64,000 nucleotides of DNA from Pseudisothecium myosuroides (lineage: Eukaryota; Streptophyta; Bryopsida; Hypnales; Lembophyllaceae): positions 35,048,224 to 35,112,223 of the forward strand of contig OX637287.1 in NCBI GenBank assembly GCA_951799445.1, given 5' to 3'. The notes beneath the pieces were generated by a model. The model searched no databases, was not told the origin of the DNA, and saw only the letters and a list, made by a program, of their open reading frames with translations. Made by a program: the position numbers and the translations under genes. Positions 40,556-53,384 of the stretch are shown piece after piece (the first letter of the stretch is position 1; the number at the start of each line of letters is the position of its first letter).

Positions 40556-43015
40556 ATCCAGTTCATGCGCTCAACAAGTACCATATGCTAAACTGGATAA
40601 GAAAGACGTGGGTGTCAAGCAAGGAGTGTTGTTTCTCACTTGTGGTAGTGTAATTGCCTCTTCTGAGAATGGAAGATCGAGATTGCAGCAGCTGGTACAG
40701 TGGTGTGGTCCTGGTTTAGATGGACTTGTGGTTATTGATGAGGTGTTGACTTGTCACTTTACTTATCCTTCTGCACTTTTTTCTAGCTAGGTTCATACCC
40801 ATCTTATGTCGTGATTTCAAGTGTTTCACGACTGAAATCTCAGCCACTTCGTACTATCCCGTCCCGGAATCATGAACATGCATGTAGATAGATTCCTCTT
40901 CTCAGCCAAGGTTACGTGGAGTGATTGTTGTGGACTGGGCACATAAATGTTTCTGTGTGCTTGAGTTCTTCAGTCTGTGAAGAAGAATTTTTATCCTCAT
41001 CAGTGATCATTGCGATCGGTGATCTTGTATTCACCAGTTCAATTAATTAAGTTCTCTATGTATGTTCAGTACCACAACGCCAAGAATCTTGTACCTGGAG
41101 CAGGGGTCAAGCCGCGCGTACTGGTGAAGCGGTTCCCAAACACTTGGACTTTGCAAAATTTTGCAGCTTGGTGTCCGATCTCAAGGACTTGAATCTGTGT
41201 AATATTTGGGACAAACCCACATTCTTTCATTTACTGCCTAACTGCATTACGTGCCCTTGGAGCTTATTATCATTGGCCTTTCCCAATGCATATGCGACTT
41301 TCATTCAAAATATTGATCAAAATTCGGATCAGGCAAATTTTTTTCTTGGATTATAAGTCATTCTTGGGTGGGTACGCTGATACCGAATAGAATGCCAGAT
41401 GCTCGTGTCGTCCACTGCTCGGCAATGGGAGCCTCAGAACCTCGAAACATGGGTTACACATGTGGCTCGCCTTGGGTTGTGGGGCTAGCTCAGACACAAA
41501 TTTTCCTGAATTGGCCTCTTCCTTGATGAGCCCTTAATATTGTTCAGATGAAGATGAATATTCAGAAATTTATTTCCTACTGCATATGTTGCGTTGTGGA
41601 TCAGTTTCGAAACCAAAACTTGTCATAATTCTTAAGAATTTTGTTATTGTGGAATGTCACATATCTTCAGGTGCATTAGAAAGGCGTGCGGTCGGCACTC
41701 TTGAGCTTTTAGCCGTGGATATGAAAACAAGGTATGTCTTGACTTTTCCAGTCTACTCCATTTTTTAGCTTAATGCTCCTGATCATCAGGCGGTTCTTGA
41801 AGAGCCTTTCAGACTGATGTTGTAATGAATCGGCACCTTTTCCAATGTCTATTGTTGATTTTTTTTTCTGGGGAATGTCCATATGTCGAACAGTCAGTTC
41901 TCAAGGGGCTGACTTTTCCATCGATGAAGTACCTGTGGAGGCCAAAATGCACGTCTGTGACATGCACGTTTTACTGAAACTAATTAACATTCTTGTGTTC
42001 GACAGAGGTTAAATGGATTTCTCAATAATTGTTCATGATTTCTGGGTTACAGAGCATGTATTTTCAAGCATGGTTTTTCTGGAGTTCATTGTGTGGGGAA
42101 CTTATGTCCGCTTTGGATGTTCTCAAGAAGAAGCCAAGTCAGAGTCAACTTTGGAGGCTATATTGGGCAAATCATCAGGTAACTATGCTCTTCTCAGTTT
42201 TTGATTTCGGTGGTGTATTTTAGAAACCATGTCATCTATATGATATACAAATGTGCTATTATGATAATAGTTTCATATCCATGTTATATCATATAATATA
42301 ATACGGTCTGAATAATATGATATTATTTAAGAAATCTGTGCCTAATTTCTACTGGTTCACCTATGAAAGAATCAGCATGGAAGCGAAAGTTGAAGACCCT
42401 TATTGCTTCTGTTCTTTTTATGAAGATTCTACTTTCTTACATAGGAACAGTTGGAGTATCAAATTGTGATTTGTTCAGTTTTCTTATGCTTTTGTGCGCG
42501 CCATAAATAAATGCGTGAGCTTCCCTATGCTTAATACTTTCTCATTGTTGTCGTAAATGTTGTAGAGGATGCTGAATAAGTTGTGGGCATCAGCAATGAG
42601 CTGGATGTAGGAATAGCTATGAGGCAATTGTAATCGTCTTTTCTTTTCTTTCCGCAAATCTATATGTGCAAAGAATAGGGACTCCTAGTTAGTGGAACAG
42701 CACATCCCTCATGGAATTTTGTAGTGAATACTCGATTAGTTTCTGAAACAATTTCACTGTATTTTAGTGCCAATCAGTTTCATGTTGTTCTGCAGTTTCA
42801 TTATTGTGATTGCAAGTCCTTTCTGATACAAGAGTCTTTACACTGTTCATTGTTGGTGTGCAGAGCGTTGAGCTTGACAATTTTGTATCAGGGCCACTGT
42901 AGTTGTTGATGAAGCTTGTAGAAGAACATTATCACGTCTTCCTCGGGACCCTGATCGAACACGCTGAAGGCTTACACCAGTCCTTTGCTTCCAAAGAGAA
43001 ATTCTCTAACTATTG
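40556..43015 (+). pseudogene. Unprocessed pseudogene of a Strawberry notch / FORGETTER1-type helicase
   Basis: Ordered fragments of the SNO helicase core survive, separated by intron-like gaps with AG/GT borders. They are: VHALNK, then a one-base frameshift, PYAKLDKKDVGVKQGVLFL and RSRLQQLVQWCGPGLDGLV with IDE at the expected DE box (40556-40740); HNAKNLVPGAG (from 41073); ARVVHCSAMGASEPRNMGY (to 41457), then a frameshift into RLGLWG and a TAG; GALERRAVGTLELLAVDMKT (41670-41731); GADFSIDEVPVEAKM (about 41905-41949); LCGELMSALDV and SQLWRLYWANHQ (about 42080-42178); and KLVEEHY, a frameshift, RLPRDPDRTR (about 42910-42967). Upstream ATPase motif I and the C-terminal helicase part were not found. 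In Arabidopsis FGT1 supports heat-stress memory through chromatin. Retained introns point to decay of a duplicated gene, not retroposition. Confidence 0.78.
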
Positions 43016-45520
43016 TAAGTTGATGCATTCTTCTTTGTTTGTGTTGTCTGTGCACTAAGTTGCATTGCAGATGTAAACGCAGGCGTCGGGATTTTCTTTA
43101 TACAGAAGCTCGTCATCATGTTCGATGTTGGTCATCCTGTGCTGCCGGCTTGGCTGGACAGCACCCTAATATACATAGCACCTATCGATGAACACAATGT
43201 AAGCTCCAAAATGGAATATGTACTGCCGATTAAAGAAAGATGTTGCCGTTGCCGATTTCGGAGTGAACTTTAGGAAGCGGGAATATTGGAGATGTTCCAC
43301 ATAGTTGTTGATCCACTTCGAATTTGTTTGAGGTGATAAGCACAGCGTGAGTCCAGTTATTTTGAATGTCGTAGTTCTAGTTTTCAGAGCTCTCTAACGT
43401 ACGAATTTTTCAATCAAGTCGCAGAATGGCAATTTCTAAGTACATTGTGTTGGGAACTATCTACTGTAGACAATTTTGGTGCACATCTTCTGGTACCTTA
43501 CGTTATTTTCTGATTCAGGAGGCAAAAGCTCCAGAATGTCGCATAAGGACATGTTACAGAATCGGATTTTAAACACCCAAGCAATCGATTTCTTCTACTC
43601 CAGAAAATTCATGCTCCAAAATGACTACAGTAGGTACAGAAAATCGAATGAGGCAGAGGAGTCATGCGGTCAATTGACTGTCTTTGAAACTTTCAATTCA
43701 GTAGCCAAACGTGCCAGGATTTGTTGCTTCACGAAAACATGATACGATGTAATACGGTCGACTGAATTCCAATAACGATTTTTGAACTACCGAAAGTCAT
43801 CAGGCTGCCTAGTTCGAATTAAAACCGAAGACGACTGGAAATACCCTGGCGTAGTAATCTCCGGGACATTGCTTTAAACCCTAAAAATTCAATCCCTAAA
43901 CCGCTCCAGGGATTTCACTGCTGCACACAACCACCAGCTGCAGGATTGCCCGGTCCTGCAGAGCGGGTTTCGAACGGACAAAAGAGAAATTCGATGCAAT
44001 GCAGCGGAGGTCTATGATTAGATTTGTTTGGTTTAGGGTTCATCTCTGAACTTGTTTGATGAATTCTACATATCCTTTTAGGCTTGTGCGCATCGTAGCT
44101 GAACAGTTTGAAAGGGTTCCTGGTCTGCCGGTTGACGAGTTACTTGAGACGCCAGCCCAAAGAGTGATTTCGATAATTTGCTGTTTTCTTAGGGAAGCCG
44201 AGTTGAGGTTGTCTCGATCTTCAATGAGCTTACTGCATTAGGGGAAGAAATTTGAGCGGAATAGTTGAGTGTATGCTTGTTGCAACATGCAAATATGTTT
44301 CTCAGTTCTTAAATGAACCATAGCATTCTTATCTCTAGCTGTTCGTGTTTAATTTTATGTGAGTAGACCGTTATGTACATGCAGTACAACGGCAGGCCCC
44401 AATGCGTTCTGAAATCACGGTTGTTTCTGATAAGCCTGTGAATCCTTGTGTCATCTCGCTCGTGATAGCCTTGAATCTCCAGGGTCAACCTGTATTTCCA
44501 TTTGAGCGGACTGCAGGCATTTGGATCAAGTTTTCAATGAGTGCCGCTCAGATCTTGTCACTTGGAATTTGAGTTGGGCACTGAATGGTAACATAAGTTA
44601 TAACTTTCGACCGTTGCCGACATTATGACTGTAGTTTGAATGATATTCTAGTAAGATCAAAATGTTATAGCATTGGGGCAATCCTGCTTCTTGTGGATTG
44701 GCATTACTTCATTATTTGGAGATAGTATGTGAAATTCGGAGTTGCAATTCTTACAGATGAGAAACTCTGATGACGTTATGGAGCAACGATGCATTGTTTT
44801 CCTAGATGTTATGTCGAGCCAAATACAGTACACGGATCAGAGACAGATAAACTATTTTGCTAAGAGTTGCACACCATGCTTGCGTAATCATCTTGTTTGC
44901 AAATGTCCTCCCTATAATGTGACCTCATGCAGTAATACTGGATGCCTCGGTACGAGGTAACTCAAATCTGGAGTTCGGTTGTGGAAATAGTACGTGCTGA
45001 GTTGTGCAGGTGGCAAAGGTTTCGCTTTCTCCGCAACCGGCCTCGAGATTTCTTTTGCCTTTGCATAGTCTCAATCGTGGGTGATCCAGTGCGAAGGAAG
45101 AAAATCTTACAATTTTAAAACTGAGTGTGAGAATAGAAACTAGAAAGAGGTGAGTGAGTATGGCTTAATTTCGCAGGTCCTTTTTCTTGATGGCTGCCTG
45201 CCACTTGTAGATTGTATGTCTTCATGGAGATTATGTGCTCTGGAATTTGATGGCAAGATTATTGATTCTTTCCTGACAGCGAGCTTGAATAGTTGCACTC
45301 TCAGTGGAACTGACTTTCAATCGTGCTTGGGCTTGCCGTCCTTAGAGTTATCTCTCGTCACCTCAAGATGATGTTGTTCTGGATGCTGATTGTGTAATTA
45401 CCATAAGAGAGCTAGTTGGCAATTTACAAGGAGGGATAGCAGCCATTGGTACTTTGCAGAGGAGTTCTCTAAATTCATTCCTTGGATTTGACAATTGTCA
45501 GTGAGGGGACATGCTTCTCC
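43016..45520. other. Anonymous region downstream of the pseudogene
   Basis: Could hold further unrecognisable remains of the same pseudogene or another gene. A frame at 44085-44160 (RIVAEQFERVPGLPVDELLETP) looks protein-like but matches nothing I know. A piece of the small MITE family of 34468-34575 occurs at about 44957-45010. Confidence 0.3.
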
Positions 45521-48500
45521 TTGACAACGTCAACATATGTATAATCTTGCACAATATATTTAAAAATATGAAAAATTTACCAACAAAATACATTACAATG
45601 GAAAACATCAAGAACTGTAATGTACTCAATTTCTTTTTTATGAATTTGAAAATATAATAAAAGAATCAAAAACATAGAATACCGTTGAAAACCATGGTAT
45701 TATCACCCAGTCTTATAATTCCTATGAATCATTTAAGTTTAGAAAATCACCAGAGGCATGAAGATCCATACAATGCACATCATTCAATTATGTTTAACTA
45801 CATGTGACACTTTGAGCAAGTACCAAATCCAATAAAGACACTTCTAAGATGGTAAAAATATGAAAAAAAAACAATGAAAAGTTGTCATAAGTTTGAAATC
45901 ACAGGCACATTGACCAAATCAATAACTACTCTAGTAAGACTTCCATTCCTCACAAAAAGGGTCTTTACCACTAAAGAGCTTGGTAAGTCATTCAAAGAAA
46001 TCATTGCAAATTTCTAAACCTTATATTTCAAAATGCAGATTTGCATGATCCAATATCATTGATAGTATGTATTCAAACACATTCAATGCCACTAAGTAAA
46101 AGTGTTGACTTCATCAATTAATCCTTGTTCAAATCTTGATTGGGAGCAATTTCATCAACATATTTGAGTTGCAACAAAGCAAGCACTTCATTCAATGTTG
46201 ATGTATACATTTTGTTGCTAAGTAAGCACTTTGTATAAGAATCCACTTTACAGACCGAGCTTGGAGCTTTCAAGTTAATATAATGTTGTCTTGCCAACAA
46301 CTAATCTTAACTATCTAAGGTTTCAAATTTCGAATCTAGCCTATACCCTAAATTCCAAACCATGAGTAGTGTTGTCCTAACTAACCTAAACTCTAAGCAC
46401 AACAAGATGGGAGAAGAAGTGACCAGGGTTGTCTTGTGTGACAGATAATTGAGTCTCAACGTTGTATTGAACGTTTGACGTCACATGACATAGTAGACAA
46501 GTGTCAAGTATGTATAATAATTTTGTCTAATAAGGCTATATTCCATAGCTAAGACAATTTAAAGTCTAATTTTTGTTATGATCCTAAATTCAAAATGTAA
46601 TAAGTGTTCATTAAATTGAGACACTTCAATAAAATGAGTCTTTAATATGTCAAGATTGTAAAGGATGGGATAATTCTTGGAAAGTTAACTTTAAAATTGA
46701 CATTATTAAACAAACGAGGGGGCTACTAGATGTTTTAGACATCATATTAGATATTGTATTGCCGTGTTTGGAAAGACAATCCTAGCGACAACGTGGGAGT
46801 AACTGTGGAAGCAAGCTGAGAGACGAGCTCCCCTCATCCCTCATACATCCAAGTGAGGGAAATGAGGGGGTCAATTCACTCCAGATGAGGACCTCAAGCC
46901 CTATTCAATCGTAGAAATTAGAGAGCTAGAATACTAGACTTTCTTTTTAAAATTCAAGGTGCAAAAGATGGGACAAAAGATTATGTGCTAATGAAAGAAA
47001 ATGTAAAGGAATCATGGTATCCAAGATGTACCTAACATCTTTGAATACATCTTAGATACTCCCATTCTTCCTTGAATAAGTAGGGTGGTTGTAGAAGTAT
47101 TTCATCCATTTTTTGTAGCTTGTGTAATAAACTTTTGAAGATATTTATAATTCACCTTGGAATTGATGTCATAATTGTTCATGATTAATGAGGTCATTCA
47201 TCTTATATCTACCTCTTTGGACTCTAATTGCTTGATTAGGATACTTAGTGTGCCTGGTTGTTAGCCACTGAACACCAATTTGTAAAGCAATGATTCTAAG
47301 AGAAGATTTATGTTCACAAATTATATTCCTGAAGTTATGTTGGGGGCTATTTGAGCCCTTAGATACATGAAGATAGAAGGTGATTTTGATTTTAAAGTAG
47401 AATTTATACTGTACAAATATACTTTGGACTTGAATTACAGTTGAAAAACAATTATAAAAAATATTATTGGAGATCAAAATAAAAAACACATACTAAGATG
47501 TGTTGGATTCTTCTTTCAATTTCCAGTAAGATCCAACCAAAACTAGGGCTTTAAAATACTTTGCAAATTAATCAACGATTTGTCCTTCTAATTTCAAAAT
47601 AAAACAAAATAAGTGGTTTGATAGTAAGACATAAGGTCAAATACTTATTTCAAAGCTTTTAGGATAGGGTCATTGTGCATATCATGTTTACTTATTTCTA
47701 CATAAAATATCCCAAAATGAGTGTCTTTCTATCTTTTTCATTGTCTCATTGTGATATGTATAAATTTTCATCTTCTAAAATTTGCTACAATAGTGAAGTA
47801 AAAAAAACATTCCTTCTAAAAGATCTCTATGCCATTAGTAGCTAGATACCATCTTCTGTACTTAAGGTAATTGCAATTAATTGCATTTCTTTTTGTTTTC
47901 TACCTACTACATTTGAATCTTAAATGAATACCTTCAATCATCTAAAATCACTACAAGTTTTAGAGGTGATCTCACTCGATGAGCATTAGATATAAAAGAG
48001 GGAAAATTTATAGTAGAGAAGGTGGCCAATTCAATGGTACATGCAATTAATAATTTATTAACAATACATTACAAACTTTTTGAATTGTCCTACAACATTT
48101 TAGTAATTTTTGGAGTTCATGGTCATTTGAAATATACAATATTCTATAAAGAACTAGTCTGTAATTTATAATAACATCATACATATTTTTGAAAACAACA
48201 TTACTTGGCTTTGAAGTACTAAATGGTATTGAAAATTGCATAATTACAAAGATCTACTATGTGGCTTCTTTATGTGATCATCTTTTGTGATGAAATCCAA
48301 TCATGTCTTTTTTTTTTATCTACCTCATTCTTCAAAAGTCAACCAAAACTTGTTTTTGTTCTTATGACCATTTTTCTTTTAAATATTGTTTGGCAAGTTT
48401 TTTTTTCTAGGACAACCTACACAAAGGAAAGACCTCTTTACAATAATGTATTTAGAGAGATCTTATGATCCAAATTATAATCTTATTCGAGTAAAATGTG

Positions 48501-48830
48501 CCTATAAACCTTAGCTATTAATATATGAGCTTCATCCTACTTCTTCATTCCATTTCTTAATAGATATGCTATTACTATAATTTCCAATCAACCAATGATT
48601 GCATGATTGCTTGGATTATAAAAAATAAACTTGAGTACCTTACCTATAGGGTAGATTCACTTGAGAATAATTCTAAAAATAAATGCAAAAATTTTGGAAA
48701 CCTATTTTTTGAATATAAAAATTTCATAGAAATTTATTCTGGAGAATAATTTTAATTTTAGCATCTATTGAACTTTATTTTTCAGAAAAATGTTAGTATT
48801 CAGTTAAGTAAAGAGTGTTAATCTTGCCAG
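45521..48830. other. AT-rich intergenic DNA
   Basis: Low-complexity, AT-rich sequence with only short frames. No gene, tRNA or clear element boundary could be supported. Confidence 0.4.
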
Positions 48831-49326
48831 ACGTCCTCAATAGGACTAGTATATTGTCCCTCCAAATATAACTCTAACTTTTCACCATTTTATAATTTGA
48901 ATTTGAATTTTTTATCATTAGAAGCCCATCCTAAAGTACTTTGAATAGGTACAAAAAATCTCAAATTTTGACATTGGACCAAGAAAATAAACCATTTCAA
49001 AAGCTAGCTAAAAGACAAAAATTATAGAGGCATTGACAAATCACGGTAACTAAAGTACATTGCACTCCAAATTTGTGCAGATTTGGAGATCAATGTGCTT
49101 TGGTAATCATGATTTGCCAACACCTATGTAATTTTTGTCATTTAGCTAGCTTTTGAAGCGATCTATTTTCATCATCTAATGTCTAAATTTGATATTTCTT
49201 GCACCTATTCTAAATGCTTTGGGATGCCACTTCTAATAATAAAAATTTCAAATTATAATTATAAAATGTTGGAAAGTTACAAGTTTATTTGGAGGCGCAA
49301 ATTCCAGGGATGCATTTGAGGATGCC
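48831..49326. mobile_element. Large foldback element with arms of about 240 bp
   Basis: The left arm (about 48833-49075) and right arm (about 49085-49326) are diverged inverse copies. Paired landmarks from outside inward: GTCCTCAA / TTGAGGAT, CCTCCAAATA / TATTTGGAGG, TTTATCATTAGAAG / CTTCTAATAATAAA, AAAAGCTAGCTAAA / TTTAGCTAGCTTTT, TTGACAAATCA / TGATTTGCCAA. The loop is only about 10 bp around TTTGTGCAGATTTG. A transcript would fold into one long hairpin. No target duplication could be fixed. Confidence 0.6.
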
Positions 49327-49463
49327 CTAATGGTCGTAGATGTCATTATCACCAGCAACTTCGAACGTTCATGGTCACGCGTTCACACCTCCCCTTATTG
49401 CAAACCAGATATTTGAGCACCACCATTTCTTGGAAGGGGAAAAATATCATTGGTCAAAGTCTA

Positions 49464-49753
49464 GAAGCTTCCGGCATTGAGAATACGAAGGCACGAATCC
49501 ACGACGCGCCACCTGTCCCCCCCATGACCTGGGGTGGGTCCATGGCGGGCTTCTAGGGTGTTCTTACCAGGGACGGATGCCAATCGTCCGCCCTCCGATG
49601 CCCATCACGGACGTCTGAGATGCGCCGCCTGCCTCTGAGTTATGAAATGAAGCAGTTGGAGCGGGTTCATCGTGGCCGTCGGTTCCTCGCCAGTTGCTTA
49701 GGACGGACGGTCCAGAGGGACTCCGTGTTTGAGCCTTCTGGTGTGTTCCTGAA
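49464..49753 (+). promoter_or_regulatory. Possible heat-shock elements upstream of the first DnaJ gene
   Basis: GAAgcTTC at 49464-49471 is followed in register by a weak GCA, and TTCctGAA lies at 49746-49753. Each is a minimal two-unit heat-shock-factor site, weaker than the one upstream of the second copy. The leader from about 49800 to 50057 is otherwise unremarkable. Confidence 0.25.
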
Positions 49754-50057
49754 GAAGGCTCCAGAAGACGGACGAAGGCGAGATCAGACACATTGGAAGA
49801 CCTCCCTCGTGAACTAGGGTTGGGTCATAACTCTTTTCATCAACCTGCTCTTCGGCGTGCGACCTCTGCATCCCCCGGCGCTGCATTTCCTATACAGACT
49901 TCGATTATTTGGCGGTCTCGGCTTCTTCATTTTTTAATTTTTTGAGTGGTGCTTGGTTGAAGCGGAGAGCGCGCACGAGTTGCGGAGACGAGGAGAGGTG
50001 GATTGAGGGTTTTGTTTTTGTTTTTGGACATCATTTGGTAAGAAAAAGCTTGCAACG

Positions 50058-52531
50058 ATGTTCGGGCGTATGCCAACGAAGAAGAGTGATAACACGAAGT
50101 ATTATGATACCCTCGGGGTGTCCAAGACCGCGTCGCCGGATGAGCTCAAGAAGGCGTACCGGAAGGCGGCAATTAAGAACCACCCGGACAAGGGCGGAGA
50201 TCCGGAGAAGGTACGTTGTTGTTTTTGTTCTGGAAAGAAAGCAGGTTGTGGTTTTCTCGGAGCATTATTTGGTTTTGCATTGTCGGTATATCTTGGATGG
50301 TAGGGAGGATTCGGGGAGGTTAGGTTGATGGTCCTTATAAGGAATTTTATGTTGTTTGTTTTATGTGGTGGAGAGTATGACCTCTTTATTTGTCTTTGAT
50401 ACACGTAAGTGTTCTGCTAGAAGGACGTAGTGAGTAATCTTGCTTCAAATATCAGGAGTATGGGGAGTTGTTATTTACAGACAAATGTTCCTGCAGTTTA
50501 AGGAGCTTTCCCAAGCTTACGAAGTGTTGAGCGACCCGGAGAAGCGAGATCTGTATGATCAGTATGGAGAAGATGCTCTTAAGGAGGGGATGGGAGGAGG
50601 AGGGGGCTCACACAACCCCTTCGACATCTTTGAATCGTTCTTCGGCGGTGGTGGCAGCCCATTCGGAGGTGCGGTTATTGATTCAACTTTTTCTAGACTT
50701 TAGACAGGTGTTGCGCAAATTCTGCAGTCATGTCATTGCCCTTTTCTGTTTGGAAGAATATTAAGAGGACCGAGGCGAATTGGATTTGATTTTCCTAATT
50801 TGGCAGATTCACCTTTTGCAGGCGGGAGTGGTAGGGGCGGAGGTAGACGACAGAGAAGAGGAGAAGATGTCGTCCATCCCCTGAAGGTGTCTTTGGAAGA
50901 CCTGTACAATGGCACTTCGAAGAAACTATCTTTGTCTCGGAATGTTCTCTGTTCGAAGTGCAAAGGGTAAGTTTCTGACTAGAGTTATGGTTTTGATTTG
51001 CAATTTAGCGTGAAGACCACAATCTGCCTGCCAGAAAGTTACGCCAAGTGGTTACCGGTGAAACTGACGAGAGCAGGATATGACATCGGGAGAATTGAGA
51101 ATTTCTAGAAATATTCTTTTGAAACCTTGCTATATTCTCTTGTGGCAATCATTCTGCGTCTAGTTAGCAGTGATAAATGACCTAAGTGAACAGGTCACCC
51201 TAATAAGTTTGGACAGAGTCTTTCTAGAACCTAATCGCTCCTGAAGTGCTGGACACTCTAATTTCCTGCCCCTCGAGGCTAAGGTTTGGAGAATTTGTGT
51301 GAGACTTGTGGACTTGAGAACTGAGGATGAGTATGCTATTATTACAAGAGGTCTTTTTTCTCAATCAAGGTCTTGTTTTTCCAATTGTGCAGGAAGGGGT
51401 CGAAAACGGGTGCCTCTAGTCGCTGTGCAGGCTGTCAAGGTTCGGGCATGAAGGTGTCAATTCGCCAGCTTGGCCCTAATATGATACAGCAGATGCAGCA
51501 TGTGTGTCCCGACTGCAAGGGCTCAGGTACTATTCTGCTTACTTCTGGCTCATGAACTATGGGTTAGAGGCAATGTCTATTTGCTGGTGTGATTCCCTCG
51601 GATGGTCCTTTATTGTGCTTCTATCTACTGCTTACATGGTCAATCGTGACGCAGGTGAGACAATCGTCGAAAAGGACAGATGTGGGCAGTGCAAAGGTCA
51701 GAAGGTCGTGCAGGACAAGAAATTGTTAGAAGTTCACGTCGAGAAGGGAATGCAGCACGGGCAGAAAATCACCTTCCAAGGCGAGGCCGATGAGGCGGTA
51801 CGTCCCAACAAAACGCCACATGTTTGTTAACTTTATGCTTGTTCTCCTTTTCGACTATTCATCGGTACTCAAATTCTCACGTTTTGTCTTTGCAGCCGGA
51901 TACTGTGACGGGTGACATCGTCTTCGTTTTACAACAAAAGGAGCATCCCAAGTTCAAGAGGAAAGTGGATGATCTGTTTGTGGAGCACACTCTCAGCCTG
52001 ACAGAAGCTTTGTGCGGGTTCCAGTTTCCTCTCACACATCTAGATGGAAGACAGCTTCTCATCAAGTCCACTCCTATGGAAATCATTAAGCCAGGTATTT
52101 AATCTGCAGCAGTAAATTTACTCAAATAACTTTTATTCGTTGCACTGCTTGTGATCGTTGGGCAAGGAGCGACATCGGAAACTGAATGTTGGGAATCTGG
52201 TTGCCATGCAGGTCAATTCAAGGCTATTAACGATGAGGGTATGCCTCATTATCAGAGGCCTTTCATGAAGGGCAGGCTGTACATACATTTTTCAGTGGAT
52301 GTTCCTGAGAGCGGTTCTCTGTCGCTGGAGCAAATCGCGAATTTGGAGAAAGTTCTTCCTCCCAGATCAAGCAGTCAGATGACCGACATGGAATTGGACG
52401 AATGCGAAGAGACCACTCTCCATGACGTGAACATTGATGACGAGATGAGGAGGAAGCAGTCGCACGCACAGGAAGCCTACGACGAGGACGAAGAATCGTC
52501 TGGCCCTCGCACTCAGTGTGCACAACAATAG
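50058..52531 (+). CDS. Type A DnaJ / HSP40 co-chaperone, farnesylated class (copy 1)
   Basis: Seven exons: 50058-50210, 50497-50668, 50822-50966, 51393-51526, 51655-51797, 51896-52094, 52212-52531; 421 residues, all GT-AG. The J domain (about 12-75) has HPD at 42-44 and [15 protein letters not shown] Gly/Phe linker follows ([21 protein letters not shown]). The zinc finger shows four Cys repeats: [32 protein letters not shown]. Two client-binding beta domains follow ([28 protein letters not shown]), then an acidic tail. The last four residues, CAQQ, form a CaaX box for farnesylation, as in Arabidopsis J2/J3. It should act with cytosolic HSP70 in protein folding. The length equals the family norm of about 420. 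Exon structure is identical to copy 2. Confidence 0.95.
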
Positions 52532-53062
52532 GCCTGACATGCACACGTAACTGGATCCGCTGACCTAATCGTACATGAGTCGATTTTCTTATCCATGACC
52601 ACTTTGTTAGAAAATAGATGGTAGGTTGATTGTTTTAGGCGAAGGTGTCAAAATTGTACGATGCCCATGAATGTAGGTGAACACGATGACGCTTATCTAG
52701 TGTGAGAATATAATGACGAAAGTATGTTAAACTCGCTAGATTACCGAATTGAATTGAGAAGCGTATTGACCCCACCTCAGAGAGCACTGCATTTCGCATG
52801 AGTGTATTCTTCTCTTCCTTGAATGAATGTTGAAATGTATAACTTTTGGGGGTGTCATTGGGCGCTTCTGTATTTGGTGCCCAAATGCCTATCCACGTTT
52901 TCCAGACCCTTGAAATGATATCAGGGGTCGAGTTTTCCGAAAGTGGAGAAATCCATGCTCGCTGCTAATTTTTGGGGTTTGACTTTTCACTTTAACTTTG
53001 TAAGGACGCCCCGGACTGATGGATGACAGAGAATCCTTCTATGTACAAAGTGCACATAGGAA
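52532..53062. other. 3' region of the first DnaJ gene and start of the repeat spacer
   Basis: The 3' untranslated region should lie in the first 200-300 bp. From about 53010, landmarks of the 1670-type element appear (GGATGACAGAGAATCCTT, GGAAAGGTCTTGCACAGTAG), so an old member of that family lies close to the gene end. Confidence 0.4.
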
Positions 53063-53384
53063 TTTTGTGCAAAACGGAAAGGTCTTGCACAGTAGATGAT
53101 CAGTGATCAGCCCATTCTTATAGGGTCAACTCTAGAAAGTTAGGCCCATGACCATTGATTTTAAGTCTTTTTGTTTGCGAGCATTCTGCAACTAGATATG
53201 AATGAAATTTTTTATATTTATTTTTGTGCAAAAAGGAAAGGTCTTGCACAGTAGATGATTAGTGATCAGCCATTCTTATAGGGTCAACTCTAGAAAGTTA
53301 GGCCCATGACCATTGATTTTAAGTCTTTTTGTTTGTGAGCATTTTGCAACTAGATATGAATGAAATTTTTTATATTTATTTTTT
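53063..53384. repeat. Tandem duplication, period 159 bp
   Basis: Two nearly identical copies start at 53063 and 53222, each beginning TTTTGTGCAAAA and holding AGGTCTTGCACAGTAGATGA and GGGTCAACTCTAGAAAGTTA. Only a handful of differences separate them, so the duplication is fairly recent. The unit contains part of the 1670-type family. Confidence 0.85.

Noticed and set aside
44056..44241. Frame with RIVAEQFERVPGLPVDELLETP as a further SNO helicase exon
   Set aside because: No match to the parts of the helicase I know, and out of place after the last recognisable fragment; left unassigned.
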